DNA of 64,000 bases from Pirellulales bacterium. Lineage in GTDB: Bacteria; Planctomycetota; Planctomycetia; Pirellulales; Lacipirellulaceae. Positions 9,501-19,250 of the stretch are shown one piece after another (the first letter of the stretch is position 1; the number at the start of each line of letters is the position of its first letter). A model generated the notes under the pieces. That model was not told the origin of the DNA. It did no database searches and was given only the letters and a program-made list of their open reading frames with translations. A program made the position numbers and the translations under genes. The DNA lies in assembly GCA_022448265.1 (NCBI GenBank), contig JAKVCC010000005.1:1-64000 (forward strand), read 5' to 3'.

Positions 9501-10748
9501 ATGCAGGACGTCGTCATTACCGGTATCGGAATTGTTTGCCCCTTGGGCGTTGGCCGCGAAGCCGTGTGGTCGACGATCGAGAGCCGCCAGAGCGGTGTGC
9601 GCTTGCTGCCCCATCTGGTCGAGTCGGGCTGCCCGGTTCCGTTTGGCGGAGCGGTTCCCGACTTTGAGCCCAAGCAATATATCAAGCCACGAAAAAGCCT
9701 GAAGGTCATGTCTCGCGAGACACAGCTTGGCTTCACGGCGGCCGAATTGGCTTGGGATGATGCGAGGCTGGATGGGGCGGACATCGATCCGAATCGCATA
9801 GGTGTCGTGCTTGGCGCCAACATGTTCCGTTCGAGATTAGATGAACTGGTAGGACTTTTTCGAATGGCGGGTGCCGATCAGCAGATGGATTGTTCGCGAT
9901 GGAAGGAGGGAATGCGCGAGGTTTACCCGCTGTGGATGCTCAAATATCTTCCCAACATGACGGCTTGCCACATCGGCATTGCACATGACTGCCGTGGGCC
10001 GAACAATTCGTTGATCCAAGGCGATGTTTCCAGTTTGAATGCAATTGTCGAGGCGGCTAATGTTATTGCGCGCGGGCATGCCGAGGTAATGATTACCGGC
10101 GGTGCGAGCTCGTTGCTAGCCATGATCGATTTAGTCTGGCATGGCGGAGCACGGATGTCGCGACGCCAAGACGATCCGGCTGCGGCCTGCCGGCCCTTTG
10201 ACGCGGGGCGCGACGGCGCGGTCGGCAGCGAAGGATCGGCCGTTTTGGTGCTCGAGAGTCGTGCCCACGCCGAGGCTCGTAACGCGACAGTGCAGGCAAG
10301 TCTTCTGGGTTATGGCCGCCGAACCGAACCATGCGCCACAAGCCAACAGCCGACTGGCCAAGCGATTAGCCAGGCCATCGAAGCTGCGCTTGCCTCGGGC
10401 AATGTTCCGGCAAGCGAAGTCGGGCATGTGAACGCGCACGGGTTGAGTACTCAGGAAGATGATATCATCGAGGCTCGAGCCATCGCTGAGACAATGGGCG
10501 ACGTGCCGGTTACGGCGCCAAAGAGCTTGATGGGAAATATCGGCGCAGCGGGCGGCGCGGCGGAATTGGCGATCAGCCTACTAGGCTTGCAGCGGGGAGT
10601 GGTCGTGCCGACATTGAATTACAAAAAACCTGATCCAGCCTGTCCGGTCCACGTCGTGACCGAGGCTCAGCCAGCCCGTTCACCCGTCGTACTCGCACTC
10701 AACCACAAATTAACAGGCCAGGCCGTGGCTCTCCTGGTCAGCACATAG
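9501..10748 (+). CDS. Beta-ketoacyl-ACP synthase-fold protein (FabF-like, altered active site)
   Basis: MQDVVITGIGIVCPLG start, NAHGLST and KSLMGNIGAAGG motifs, full-length KAS layout; ORF track start 9468, preferred Met 9501. Confidence 0.88.
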   Translation: MQDVVITGIGIVCPLGVGREAVWSTIESRQSGVRLLPHLVESGCPVPFGGAVPDFEPKQYIKPRKSLKVMSRETQLGFTAAELAWDDARLDGADIDPNRIGVVLGANMFRSRLDELVGLFRMAGADQQMDCSRWKEGMREVYPLWMLKYLPNMTACHIGIAHDCRGPNNSLIQGDVSSLNAIVEAANVIARGHAEVMITGGASSLLAMIDLVWHGGARMSRRQDDPAAACRPFDAGRDGAVGSEGSAVLVLESRAHAEARNATVQASLLGYGRRTEPCATSQQPTGQAISQAIEAALASGNVPASEVGHVNAHGLSTQEDDIIEARAIAETMGDVPVTAPKSLMGNIGAAGGAAELAISLLGLQRGVVVPTLNYKKPDPACPVHVVTEAQPARSPVVLALNHKLTGQAVALLVST

Positions 10749-10833
10749 CAAGCGGATTATAGACCTGCGACTGGGGATGCCTTCACATTACCAAAAGGCC
10801 CCCCCCTGATTCGCCCACTGGATTGCCAACGTC

Positions 10834-11319
10834 TCAAGAGCCTCTTTCCATGTCGCGCTGCATCGCCTTCTTTTTGAGCGACTCGCGTTTGTCATACTGT
10901 TTCTTGCCGCGGCAGATGCCCATGAGTACTTTGGCGCGGCCGCGACAGAAGTACATTTTTAACGGTACGAGCGTCAGGTTTTTTTCGTAGGCCTGCGCTG
11001 CAAACTTACGAATCTCTCGTCTATGCAGGAGCAGCTTGCGGGGCCGTTTGGGAACATGGTTGAGCCGGTGGGCGTAAGTGTATTCTTGGATATTGGTGCC
11101 GATGAGCCAGACTTCGTTACCCTGGACCCGGCCATAAGCCTCTTCCATTGACAGCAGGCCGCCGCGCAGGCTTTTTACCTCGCTTCCGGTGAGCACAATT
11201 CCGCATTCAAGCGTATCCAGTACATGGTAATCGTGCCGTGCCTTGCGATTCTTGCTAATCAGCTTTTCGTTTTTCGAATCGTCTTTGGCAGCCGATTTTT
11301 TCTTGCTCGTCTTGGCCGT
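10834..11319 (-). CDS. smpB: SsrA-binding protein SmpB (apparent ACG start)
   Basis: Conserved KNRKARHDYHVLDTLECGIVLTGSEVKSLRGG core; the frame extends upstream of the track ORF (GTG at 11196) to (ACG)AKTSKKKSAAK; GGAG lies 9 nt upstream of the ACG. Confidence 0.9.
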   Translation of the reverse strand, partial: TAKTSKKKSAAKDDSKNEKLISKNRKARHDYHVLDTLECGIVLTGSEVKSLRGGLLSMEEAYGRVQGNEVWLIGTNIQEYTYAHRLNHVPKRPRKLLLHRREIRKFAAQAYEKNLTLVPLKMYFCRGRAKVLMGICRGKKQYDKRESLKKKAMQRDMERGS

Positions 11320-12085
11320 GGCTAGGGTCTCCGCGCAGAAAAGTCACATGGGCAGCGCCCGAGCAATGGGGATCTTTGCATAGCAAATGGGCCAGCGCCG
11401 CAGTCCGTTTTAGTGGGATGCAGCCTGTTGCCGGCCCTGACAAGGGCCGAATCAATCGCCGTGCGCTGATTAACCAAGCGACAGGGTGATAGTGTTTCAC
11501 CCTTAAGCTCAGCTTATAGAATAGCCGGCTTCGCCCGGTGATGGAATACTGCGAGTGGGGCCGAGCGACCGCGCCACTTGGCCGCTGGCGGCCAGCAGTT
11601 TGCATTGGGTACCCATGCCAGCCTTTTCAGGGCGGAGTCTGCGGACTTTGTCGTTGGCGTCGATTAAGGATTCCAGACGTTCAGGTCGGCTGCGCCGATC
11701 TATTTATCCAGCAAGTCCCAAATCAGTTATTTGGCTTTGGTAAGCAAATGGATACGGAGAAGTTGCCATTTTTCGCTGTTATTTCTTAGTTTTGTTGTAC
11801 AAGCATTCTCGCCGGCATTCATTTGGAATATGCGTAGAACACGCAGCGCGCGCGGAGGGTCACGTATCAGCGAGACAAGCGAGGACGCCAATTCCACCGG
11901 AGGTGCGTCGGATTCCCTCGGCTCACTACGTGGCATATAATCTGGCCCTGGAAAGCGGGCGTAATATTGCGGCGGCTCGTTGACCGCCCAGCCCCAGATA
12001 GGCTTGCACATATTTTCGTCAGCCTAGCGCCCCTTTTCAATTGTTCGCTGCTCAACTGGAACCTCCCAACATCTAAAACCTTCCC

Positions 12086-14155
12086 ATGCCCAATCACCTT
12101 GCCAAAGAAACTAGCCCGTACTTGTTGCAGCACAAGAACAATCCCGTGGACTGGTATCCGTGGGGCAAGGAGGCACTGGCGTTATCGAAGCGCGAAAAAA
12201 AACCGATTTTCTTATCGATTGGTTACTCCGCCTGTCATTGGTGTCACGTGATGGAGCACGAAAGCTTTGAGGACGAATCCATTGCCAAGGCGCTCAATGA
12301 AAAGTTTGTTTGCATCAAGGTCGATCGCGAAGAGCGTCCCGATCTGGATCAGATTTACATGAATGCGACGCAAAGGATGACCGGCGGCGGCGGCTGGCCG
12401 ATGAGCGTCTTTCTCACGCCTGACCTGAAGCCGTTTTATGCCGGCACCTACTGGCCACCACGGGCGACGCCAAGCCATGCTGGATTTGATCAAGTGATCG
12501 AATCAGTTGCTGCGGCGTGGCAAAATAAGCGAGAAGCCGTGAAAGATGCCGCAGATGAAATCACTCGGGTTTTGGCCAATGATGGCGGACAAATGCTCGC
12601 CGGCGGTTCGCTCTCACAAGAATTGCTTACCGGTGCTGTCGAGAGACTTGGCCGAAATTTCGATAGCGCATATGGAGGGTTCGGTGGAGCGCCTAAATTC
12701 CCGGCGCCCATGTCATTGCAATTGCTGCTTCGGCAATGGCATCGTGGTCGCGATGCCACGGCGCTCAATATGGTGTGTGTGACACTTGATCGCATGGCCG
12801 CGGGAGGAATTTATGATCATCTGGGCGGCGGGTTTGCGCGCTATACAGTCGATGCGCAGTGGTTGGTACCCCATTTTGAAAAGATGCTGTACGACAACGG
12901 ACTTCTAGTGGCGACCTATATCGAAGCCTATCAGGCCACGCGCAACGAAAACTACGCGCGCATCGCCCAGGAAACGGTGGACTATGTACTCCGCGACATG
13001 ACCGATCCGCTGGGCGGTTTTTATAGTACCGAAGATGCAGACAGCGAAGGAGTGGAAGGAAAGTTCTATACCTGGACGCCCCAACAAATCCGAGAGGTGC
13101 TTGGGGAGGAGGCCGCTGCCACGTTTGGCCAGGTCTACGATGTGACGCAGCAAGGCAATTTTGAACACACCAATATTCTCAACTTGCCGAAGTCGCTTGT
13201 CGAGCAGGCCAAAACGCTGGGCCGCGAGCCCGAAGAACTTAAAAGGGAACTTCGCGACAGCCGCGCGAAGCTGTTTGCCGCCCGCGAAAAACGCGTCCAT
13301 CCCCACAAGGACGACAAGGTTATCGTGGCCTGGAACGGCCTGATGATTGACGCAATGGCCCGCGCAGGCGTAGTGTTGCGCGAACCGAAGTACCTGGAAG
13401 CGGCAGAAAAGGCGGCGGATTTTCTCCTCACGCATCTTCGTTCGGAAGAGGGGCGACTGTTGCACACATGGCGCCGTGGGCAGGCCAAGCTGCCCGCTTA
13501 CCTTGATGATTACACGTGTCTGGCCAATGGCTTAGTTTCGATTTACGAGGCCAATTTCTCGAGCCGCCATCTTGACGAAGCGATTAAGCTCATGGATATA
13601 GTGCTCGATAAGTTTGGCGATTCTGAGGCCGGCGGGTTCTTTTTCACCGCCGACGACCACGAAAAGTTGATTGTCCGTTCCAAGGAGATATTTGACAACG
13701 CGGTTCCCAGTGGCAACGCCATGGCGGCGACCGTTCTCGCGCGACTCGCCAAGCTGACGGGCGACTCCAAGTATCACGAAGCTAGCCGGCAGACCATGCT
13801 AGCCGCCGCGTCACTGATGCGCCGCGCACCGTCAGCCACAAGCCAGACGCTCATCGCCGTCGATTTCGAATTGGGGCCCACCTTCGAAATGGTACTGGCG
13901 GCTGATTTTCAGGAACCATCTGGCCGGGAGGTTCTGGCCGACTTGCAAGCTCGCTACTTGCCCAACAAGGTCTTGGCAGTCGCCTCTGCAACCCCATCAA
14001 CGGCGCTGGTCGACCTATTGCGGGGCAAAGAAATGTTGGGCGGTGCGCCTACGCTATACATCTGCGAAGGATTCACCTGCCAAGCCCCCGCCCAGGGGCC
14101 CGAAGAAATCGATCACGTCCTGGACGGACTAATACCCCAGGGTCTGTTTGATTGA
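12086..14155 (+). CDS. DUF255/YyaL-type thioredoxin-domain protein
   Basis: N-terminus [27 protein letters not shown] and [14 protein letters not shown] motif typical of the family. Confidence 0.93.
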   Translation: MPNHLAKETSPYLLQHKNNPVDWYPWGKEALALSKREKKPIFLSIGYSACHWCHVMEHESFEDESIAKALNEKFVCIKVDREERPDLDQIYMNATQRMTGGGGWPMSVFLTPDLKPFYAGTYWPPRATPSHAGFDQVIESVAAAWQNKREAVKDAADEITRVLANDGGQMLAGGSLSQELLTGAVERLGRNFDSAYGGFGGAPKFPAPMSLQLLLRQWHRGRDATALNMVCVTLDRMAAGGIYDHLGGGFARYTVDAQWLVPHFEKMLYDNGLLVATYIEAYQATRNENYARIAQETVDYVLRDMTDPLGGFYSTEDADSEGVEGKFYTWTPQQIREVLGEEAAATFGQVYDVTQQGNFEHTNILNLPKSLVEQAKTLGREPEELKRELRDSRAKLFAAREKRVHPHKDDKVIVAWNGLMIDAMARAGVVLREPKYLEAAEKAADFLLTHLRSEEGRLLHTWRRGQAKLPAYLDDYTCLANGLVSIYEANFSSRHLDEAIKLMDIVLDKFGDSEAGGFFFTADDHEKLIVRSKEIFDNAVPSGNAMAATVLARLAKLTGDSKYHEASRQTMLAAASLMRRAPSATSQTLIAVDFELGPTFEMVLAADFQEPSGREVLADLQARYLPNKVLAVASATPSTALVDLLRGKEMLGGAPTLYICEGFTCQAPAQGPEEIDHVLDGLIPQGLFD

Positions 14156-14172
14156 CAATATTGATCGAACAT

Positions 14173-14517
14173 CTAATAGGCGGCTTCCGTTTCATCAAGC
14201 AAGTGTTCCAATCGCTCAATTTGCTGCTGGCTTTGGGCGACGAGTCGTTCCAGAATTATAATTTTCGAACCAAGTTGGTCATTTAGGCCACGAGACATCT
14301 CGCGCATTTCCACTTTTTGGCGTTCGACTTGGGCCAGTGTGTCGCGCTGGGTACCGTCCCATTTTCTGGTAGGTTGTGGTACGCGCTCAATCGTGGCGGC
14401 ACCCGAGTACCGCCGACGGCCAAAGTAGCGAGACGGACGCTTCAGCAAGATAAACGCCAACAGGACGCACCCGGCCATGAATATCCAGAGGTTAAATTGG
14501 GCTAGTGGAATTATCAT
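14173..14517 (-). CDS. Small membrane-anchored hypothetical protein with coiled-coil C-terminus
   Basis: N-terminal hydrophobic helix (FNLWIFMAGCVLLAFILL) then a charged helical region; sits alone in its interval. Confidence 0.55.
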   Translation of the reverse strand: MIIPLAQFNLWIFMAGCVLLAFILLKRPSRYFGRRRYSGAATIERVPQPTRKWDGTQRDTLAQVERQKVEMREMSRGLNDQLGSKIIILERLVAQSQQQIERLEHLLDETEAAY

Positions 14518-14654
14518 GGAGCGTCGCTAAATCACTGGTTCTTTAGCAGCAGGTGTTTTTGCGCCAAATCTTTTTAAAGTTGCAGGCTTGAGAAAAAGGG
14601 TTCGTCAAAACCTGCCCGCTGGTGGCGAATAAGACGCGAGGATGAAATGGGCGG

Positions 14655-15854
14655 CTAGTGACCGTTCTGTCCATCTTCATCTTGCATCTGTTTCTCAAAG
14701 GCCCGCCGGGCTGCTGCGTCGACGTCGGCTAGCGGTATGCTCTTCTTATCGGCTATTTCCCGGCACCAAGCATACTCGGGGCTGAATCGACGGGTGCCGC
14801 CCGGTAATATGGCCACAATACCGGCAATATCCCCCCAGGTTGTGGCAACTTTCACCCGCTGTCGTGGCAAAACCATCCGGCGAATCGTCGAACGCCGCAG
14901 CCCCAGCGTACTCGTTTCGCGGAACACGATATGGGCCAGGCGATCCGCGTCGTCGGGCTTGCACTGTACGCTGAGAAGCGTGCCGGGACGCCCTTTTTTC
15001 ATCTGGAGCGCCGAAGTAGCCACGTCGAGCGCGCCGGACTCCTCCAGCAGCCCGACGCAGTGTCCAATCGCCTCGCCGGTACTGTCGTCAAGGTTCGTTT
15101 CCAACAGCACAACTTGATCACCGGCAGCGGCGACTTCGACAGGGCTGTCTCCCACAAGCAGCCGTAGCACATTGGGATGCTCAAAATCGGCTTGCCCGGC
15201 CCCGTAACCAATTGCAGAGATCGTGAGTGCTGGGAGGGATCCGAAGTCGTCGACGAGCGTTGAGACGAGGGCCGCGCCCGTCGGCGTCGTCAGTTCGCCT
15301 TGCACATCACTGGCTGCCAGGGGCACGCCGACAAGTAACTCACCGGTGGCCGGTGCGGGGATCGCACAGCGGCCATGAGCGATTTCTACGAATCCGGTCC
15401 CTGTGGGTATTGGCGAGCAAACTACCCGCTCCACGGCAAGCAGATCCCAAGCGATGGCCGAACCGACGATATCTGCGATGGAGTCGACTGCGCCCACTTC
15501 GTGAAAATGCACATTCTCCACGGACGTACCATGGACCTTGGCCTCGGCGTCGGCTAGTCGCCGAAAGATACGCAGGGCCAATGCGCGTTGGGGCGCACTC
15601 AGCGCACTCCCCTCGATCATGGAGACAATATGGTGCAGATGGCGGTGGGCCTGTTCGGGCTCGTGCTCAACGGTAAGCTGCAATGCGCGAAAGGCATTCT
15701 TTTTCACTTCAGTGCATACGAGACGGCAACTGGGGAGCCCCAAGGAGTTGATGCCCTGCTGCACGGCAGCAAGATCAACACCCGCGTCAATGAGGGCGCC
15801 GAGCATCATGTCGCCGCTGACGCCGCTGGCACAATCAAGATAGGCAATTCGCAT
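14655..15854 (-). CDS. larC: Nickel-pincer cofactor biosynthesis protein LarC (DUF111)
   Basis: MRIAYLDCASGVSGDMMLGALIDAG N-terminus, VHFHEVGAVDSIADIVG, ETNLDDSTGE and C-terminal REISTLG-like region (RETSTLGLRR); one continuous ORF. Confidence 0.93.
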   Translation of the reverse strand: MRIAYLDCASGVSGDMMLGALIDAGVDLAAVQQGINSLGLPSCRLVCTEVKKNAFRALQLTVEHEPEQAHRHLHHIVSMIEGSALSAPQRALALRIFRRLADAEAKVHGTSVENVHFHEVGAVDSIADIVGSAIAWDLLAVERVVCSPIPTGTGFVEIAHGRCAIPAPATGELLVGVPLAASDVQGELTTPTGAALVSTLVDDFGSLPALTISAIGYGAGQADFEHPNVLRLLVGDSPVEVAAAGDQVVLLETNLDDSTGEAIGHCVGLLEESGALDVATSALQMKKGRPGTLLSVQCKPDDADRLAHIVFRETSTLGLRRSTIRRMVLPRQRVKVATTWGDIAGIVAILPGGTRRFSPEYAWCREIADKKSIPLADVDAAARRAFEKQMQDEDGQNGH

Positions 15855-16273
15855 GGGCGTGGACTACGGGCAAGAAGATAGTGAACCAAAGGCTAAAGCC
15901 ATTCTATTGACACGTGCGATTCCAATGAACCCCTGCCACCCCAGCAACCCGCTACCTCCCGCCAAAACGGTGGCCTATTGGCTGCGCAGGGGTCAGCAGG
16001 AAAAGTTCACCGTTTGGTAGCCTTGGGGCCACACCATCGCACCCCGCCCCCCCAGCACGTTTACACAACATGCATCCGATAACGCGCATCCCGCGGCTAC
16101 CACGCTCCGTCTCAAAAGCTAGCATTCCTCCCGCGTTGACCCTGTCCGGACGCCCTGCTACAGTCTCCTCGATTTTTCCCGCCTTGGCATGGTAAGTTGA
16201 AATGACCGCCGCTCTAAAGCCTGCTGCTCCTAGGGTTGCCCTGGGTTCGTCCGTCGGCAGTTTGCCTGCTCGG

Positions 16274-17242
16274 ATGAAGGTGCTGTATATCACGACGCTT
16301 CATCGGACGGGTGGGTGGTTGACTGAGGCGTTTGCTTCCGACAGCGCTTCCCAGATTTTGCTCGAAGAGGTTGTGGGCGTGACGGCTGGCCTAGCTCGGC
16401 TTCGCGACGAGGTCTTCGACGCAGTGCTCGTCAGCCACGAACCGGGCGTACTCGATGCACTCGATTTGGTGGAGGGCTTGCGAGGTGGTGGCAACGACGA
16501 ACCCGTTATTCTGCTTGGTTCCGAGCCTGCGCAGCAAGTCGATGCAGTAGGCTATGAGGTGGGTGCTGACGATTATTGTTGCGTCGCCGAGACGACCGTA
16601 CGAGGCCTGCTCTGGAAGTTCGCACGTGCTATCGAACGCCATCAACTGGTACGAGAAAACCGTCGACTGGTGCAGGCGGATCGGCAGCGCTTGCAACAAG
16701 AGCATCATGAAGCCGAAAGGCTACTGGACCAACAGCGTGCCCTGATTGATGACTTGGAGAACCTCGACGAGGGGAAAGCGAGAGCCGCCACTCGTGATGC
16801 TTTGGCAGAAGGTGCGCCCGTCGAAGAGTGTTTGGCGAAGACGGCAACAGCCGAGGCGGACGCCCCGCTCGAATTGCCCGAAGCACTGGTGTCCCACTAC
16901 GACGAACTGCTACGCACGTATGTCATAATGGGAGTGGGCAATCTTTCGGAAGAAATGGCTGAGCTGGCCCAGCTGCTTGCCAGTTGGGGGATTTCTGCAC
17001 AGCGGGCCATGCAGCTCCATGTACACGTGTTGCAAGAGCTGGTCAACGGTTTGGGCAATCGCAGCGCCAGGCACGTCATGAATCGGGCGGACCTATTGGT
17101 GTTGGAGGTGATGGGCCACTTGGCGGACGGCTACCGGAGACTCTATCATGAGCGGAAGAATCCAGCCCGCCAATTGGTGCTCCCCGGATTCGAACGGCAG
17201 TTTCAGTTCGATGACCGCGCCACGATAACCCAGCCTCAGTGA
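16274..17242 (+). CDS. Receiver-like-domain protein with C-terminal helical domain, unknown function
   Basis: N-terminal Rossmann-like response-regulator pattern (MKVLYITTLHRTGGW...VFDAVLVSHEPG) then coiled coil; track ORF 16202-17242. Confidence 0.6.
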   Translation: MKVLYITTLHRTGGWLTEAFASDSASQILLEEVVGVTAGLARLRDEVFDAVLVSHEPGVLDALDLVEGLRGGGNDEPVILLGSEPAQQVDAVGYEVGADDYCCVAETTVRGLLWKFARAIERHQLVRENRRLVQADRQRLQQEHHEAERLLDQQRALIDDLENLDEGKARAATRDALAEGAPVEECLAKTATAEADAPLELPEALVSHYDELLRTYVIMGVGNLSEEMAELAQLLASWGISAQRAMQLHVHVLQELVNGLGNRSARHVMNRADLLVLEVMGHLADGYRRLYHERKNPARQLVLPGFERQFQFDDRATITQPQ

Positions 17243-17309
17243 TCAGCCTTAGTGTCCCCTACGTGTTTCTCCAACGGGCCACTGGGTTTTTGGTCGCTCC
17301 CCAGTTTTT

Positions 17310-17675
17310 ATGTCTGATGCCCACACCACGATCAACCAGCTCCGTAAGCTTGTTGCACGATTTGTGGATGAACGCGAATGGCAGCAGTTCCATGCGCCTA
17401 AGAATATTTCTATGGCCCTGGCCGTCGAAGCGGCAGAGTTGATGGAGCACTTTCAGTGGGTCGATGTCGAGGCGTCACGACAGCTCGCAGAAGATCCCGA
17501 TAGGTTGGCCGCAGTGGGTGAAGAGTTGGCCGACGTGGTGAGTTATAGCCTTGCCCTGGCCAATGCGCTGGATATCGATGTTGCTGCTGCAGTGAGGGCA
17601 AAGATGGAAAAAAATGCGATCAAGTATCCCGCCGAAGAGTTTCGGGGTCGGGGCGGGTGTGTCGATGAGCGCTGA
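17310..17675 (+). CDS. MazG-like nucleotide pyrophosphohydrolase
   Basis: FVDEREWQQFHAPKNISMALAVEAAELMEHFQW and EELADVVSYSLALANALDID are hallmarks of the family. Confidence 0.9.
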   Translation: MSDAHTTINQLRKLVARFVDEREWQQFHAPKNISMALAVEAAELMEHFQWVDVEASRQLAEDPDRLAAVGEELADVVSYSLALANALDIDVAAAVRAKMEKNAIKYPAEEFRGRGGCVDER

Positions 17676-18732
17676 TCGCGGCGCCGTAATCGGGGTTGTG
17701 GGGGCCAGTGCTCGAGCCGCTTCGTTTACGCTCCTGCGAGCGGGAAACCAAGTCGTCGCGGCCGACCTTTATGCGGATGCTGATCTGGCTCGTGTTTGCC
17801 GCGTGTCACGGGTCACTCCCTATCCGGAGGGCCTCATCGCGTGGCTGGAGCAAACCGCCTGCCGCAGATGGCTCTACACGGGTGCCCTGGAAAACTACCC
17901 CCAACTAGTTGATCGCCTGGCGCGCATTCGCCCGCTGATCGGCGCGCAGGGAAAAGGCCTAGTTCGCGTTCGTGATCCTCTGCTATTGCAAGAGGTTCTT
18001 AATCGCAGCGGGTTTCATTTTCCCACGACTCGCGACGCGCGCCAGGCCCACTCCGGCACGGAGCGCTGGCTGGGAAAATCCTACCATGGCAGCAGTGGGT
18101 CTGAGGTGGGGCACACAGCGGGCAAGCGTTATGTCCAGCGTTACGTGGAGGGAACGCCGTTGTCAGCCGTTTTCTACGGCCAGAAACTGTGCGGCGTCAC
18201 CCGCCAGTTAGTTGGCGAGGCGTGGACGGGCGCGGCACGGTACCAGTATTGTGGATCGATTGGCCCCTGGCCGCTACGATCCGGATCTCAAGAGACCTTG
18301 CGGCGGCTGGGAGCGCTGCTCTGCCAGGAATTTGGCCTGGTTGGTTGGTATGGTGTCGACTTGATCGCTGCGGGTGAACGCTTGTGGACGATCGAAGTGA
18401 ATCCGCGCTACACAGCTGCAGTCGAAATTGTCGAACGCGCAGCCCAAGATCGCAGCGCCTGCTTTGGCAAGGCAATACTATTTTGCAAGCAACCGATTAC
18501 GGTTAGCGCCCAGCTTAGCGCAGGGCTGCTGGGCCAGTGTGGCGAAATCTCCTGGCCCCGCTTGGCAGATATTCCGCCTGCAAGAACCCAACTACGGACG
18601 GGCCAACCCATCCTAACTGCTTTTGCCGTGGCTCCAAATCCGGATGCCGTTGAGATCGAGTTGCGCCAGCGTGTGGCCGAATTGGAGCGGGGGTTTGAAG
18701 CTGTTCGGGCAACTGCGCGGGTCGAGCGCTAG
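17665..18732 (+). CDS. ATP-grasp superfamily protein (COG2232-like)
   Basis: ATP-grasp-like layout with terminal FGLVGWYGVDLIAAGERLWTIEVNPRYTAAVEI; ATG at 17665 overlaps the MazG-like gene end by 11 nt. Confidence 0.72.
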   Translation: MSADRGAVIGVVGASARAASFTLLRAGNQVVAADLYADADLARVCRVSRVTPYPEGLIAWLEQTACRRWLYTGALENYPQLVDRLARIRPLIGAQGKGLVRVRDPLLLQEVLNRSGFHFPTTRDARQAHSGTERWLGKSYHGSSGSEVGHTAGKRYVQRYVEGTPLSAVFYGQKLCGVTRQLVGEAWTGAARYQYCGSIGPWPLRSGSQETLRRLGALLCQEFGLVGWYGVDLIAAGERLWTIEVNPRYTAAVEIVERAAQDRSACFGKAILFCKQPITVSAQLSAGLLGQCGEISWPRLADIPPARTQLRTGQPILTAFAVAPNPDAVEIELRQRVAELERGFEAVRATARVER

Positions 18733-19250
18733 CCCGCCAGGCGATTGACGCGATCGTATTTCGCGTCGTCGAGCGCGGCATCTCCCTTGTACTGGAGCTG
18801 CATTACGTAAGCGTCTTCTGGCGAATCGTCATAGTATGCCCGCAGCACAGACGTGGCGCGGAAACCGACGTTTTTGAAGAATAACTGTGCGCCGAGATTG
18901 GTTTCGCGGACTTCAAGCGAAATCCGTTTGCGTCGTTGGCCAGAAAGTTTGCTGGCCAGCTTCTCTGCCATCTGTCGACCAACACCTCGGCGCCGCGCAC
19001 TGTCCGAGACTGAAAAATTGAGAATATGCAACCGCGTCTTGTGCAACTCGTAGATCATGAAACCAACGACGCGCTCGCCCTGTTCGGCCACCATGCCTAT
19101 GCAGTTGCGTTGACGCAGGCAGCGGATAAAATCTTCCTCGAACCAGGGGAACTCGAAGCTCTCCCGTTCAATAGCCAGTACTTCCGCCATGTCACGCCTG
19201 ATCATCCAACGGATGTGGACGCGTAGCTGTTGTTTGCGGTTTGCAGTCAT
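18729..19250 (-). CDS. rimI: Ribosomal-protein-alanine N-acetyltransferase RimI-like
   Basis: IRRDMAEVLAIERESFEFPWFEEDFIRCLRQRNCIGMVAE and LNFSVSDSARRRGVGRQM (GNAT motif A); preferred start 19250. Confidence 0.85.
   Translation of the reverse strand: MTANRKQQLRVHIRWMIRRDMAEVLAIERESFEFPWFEEDFIRCLRQRNCIGMVAEQGERVVGFMIYELHKTRLHILNFSVSDSARRRGVGRQMAEKLASKLSGQRRKRISLEVRETNLGAQLFFKNVGFRATSVLRAYYDDSPEDAYVMQLQYKGDAALDDAKYDRVNRLAG

Noticed and set aside
14655-15854. Programmed frameshift in larC as in lactobacilli
   Set aside because: Here larC is one uninterrupted 399-codon ORF, so no frameshift is needed.
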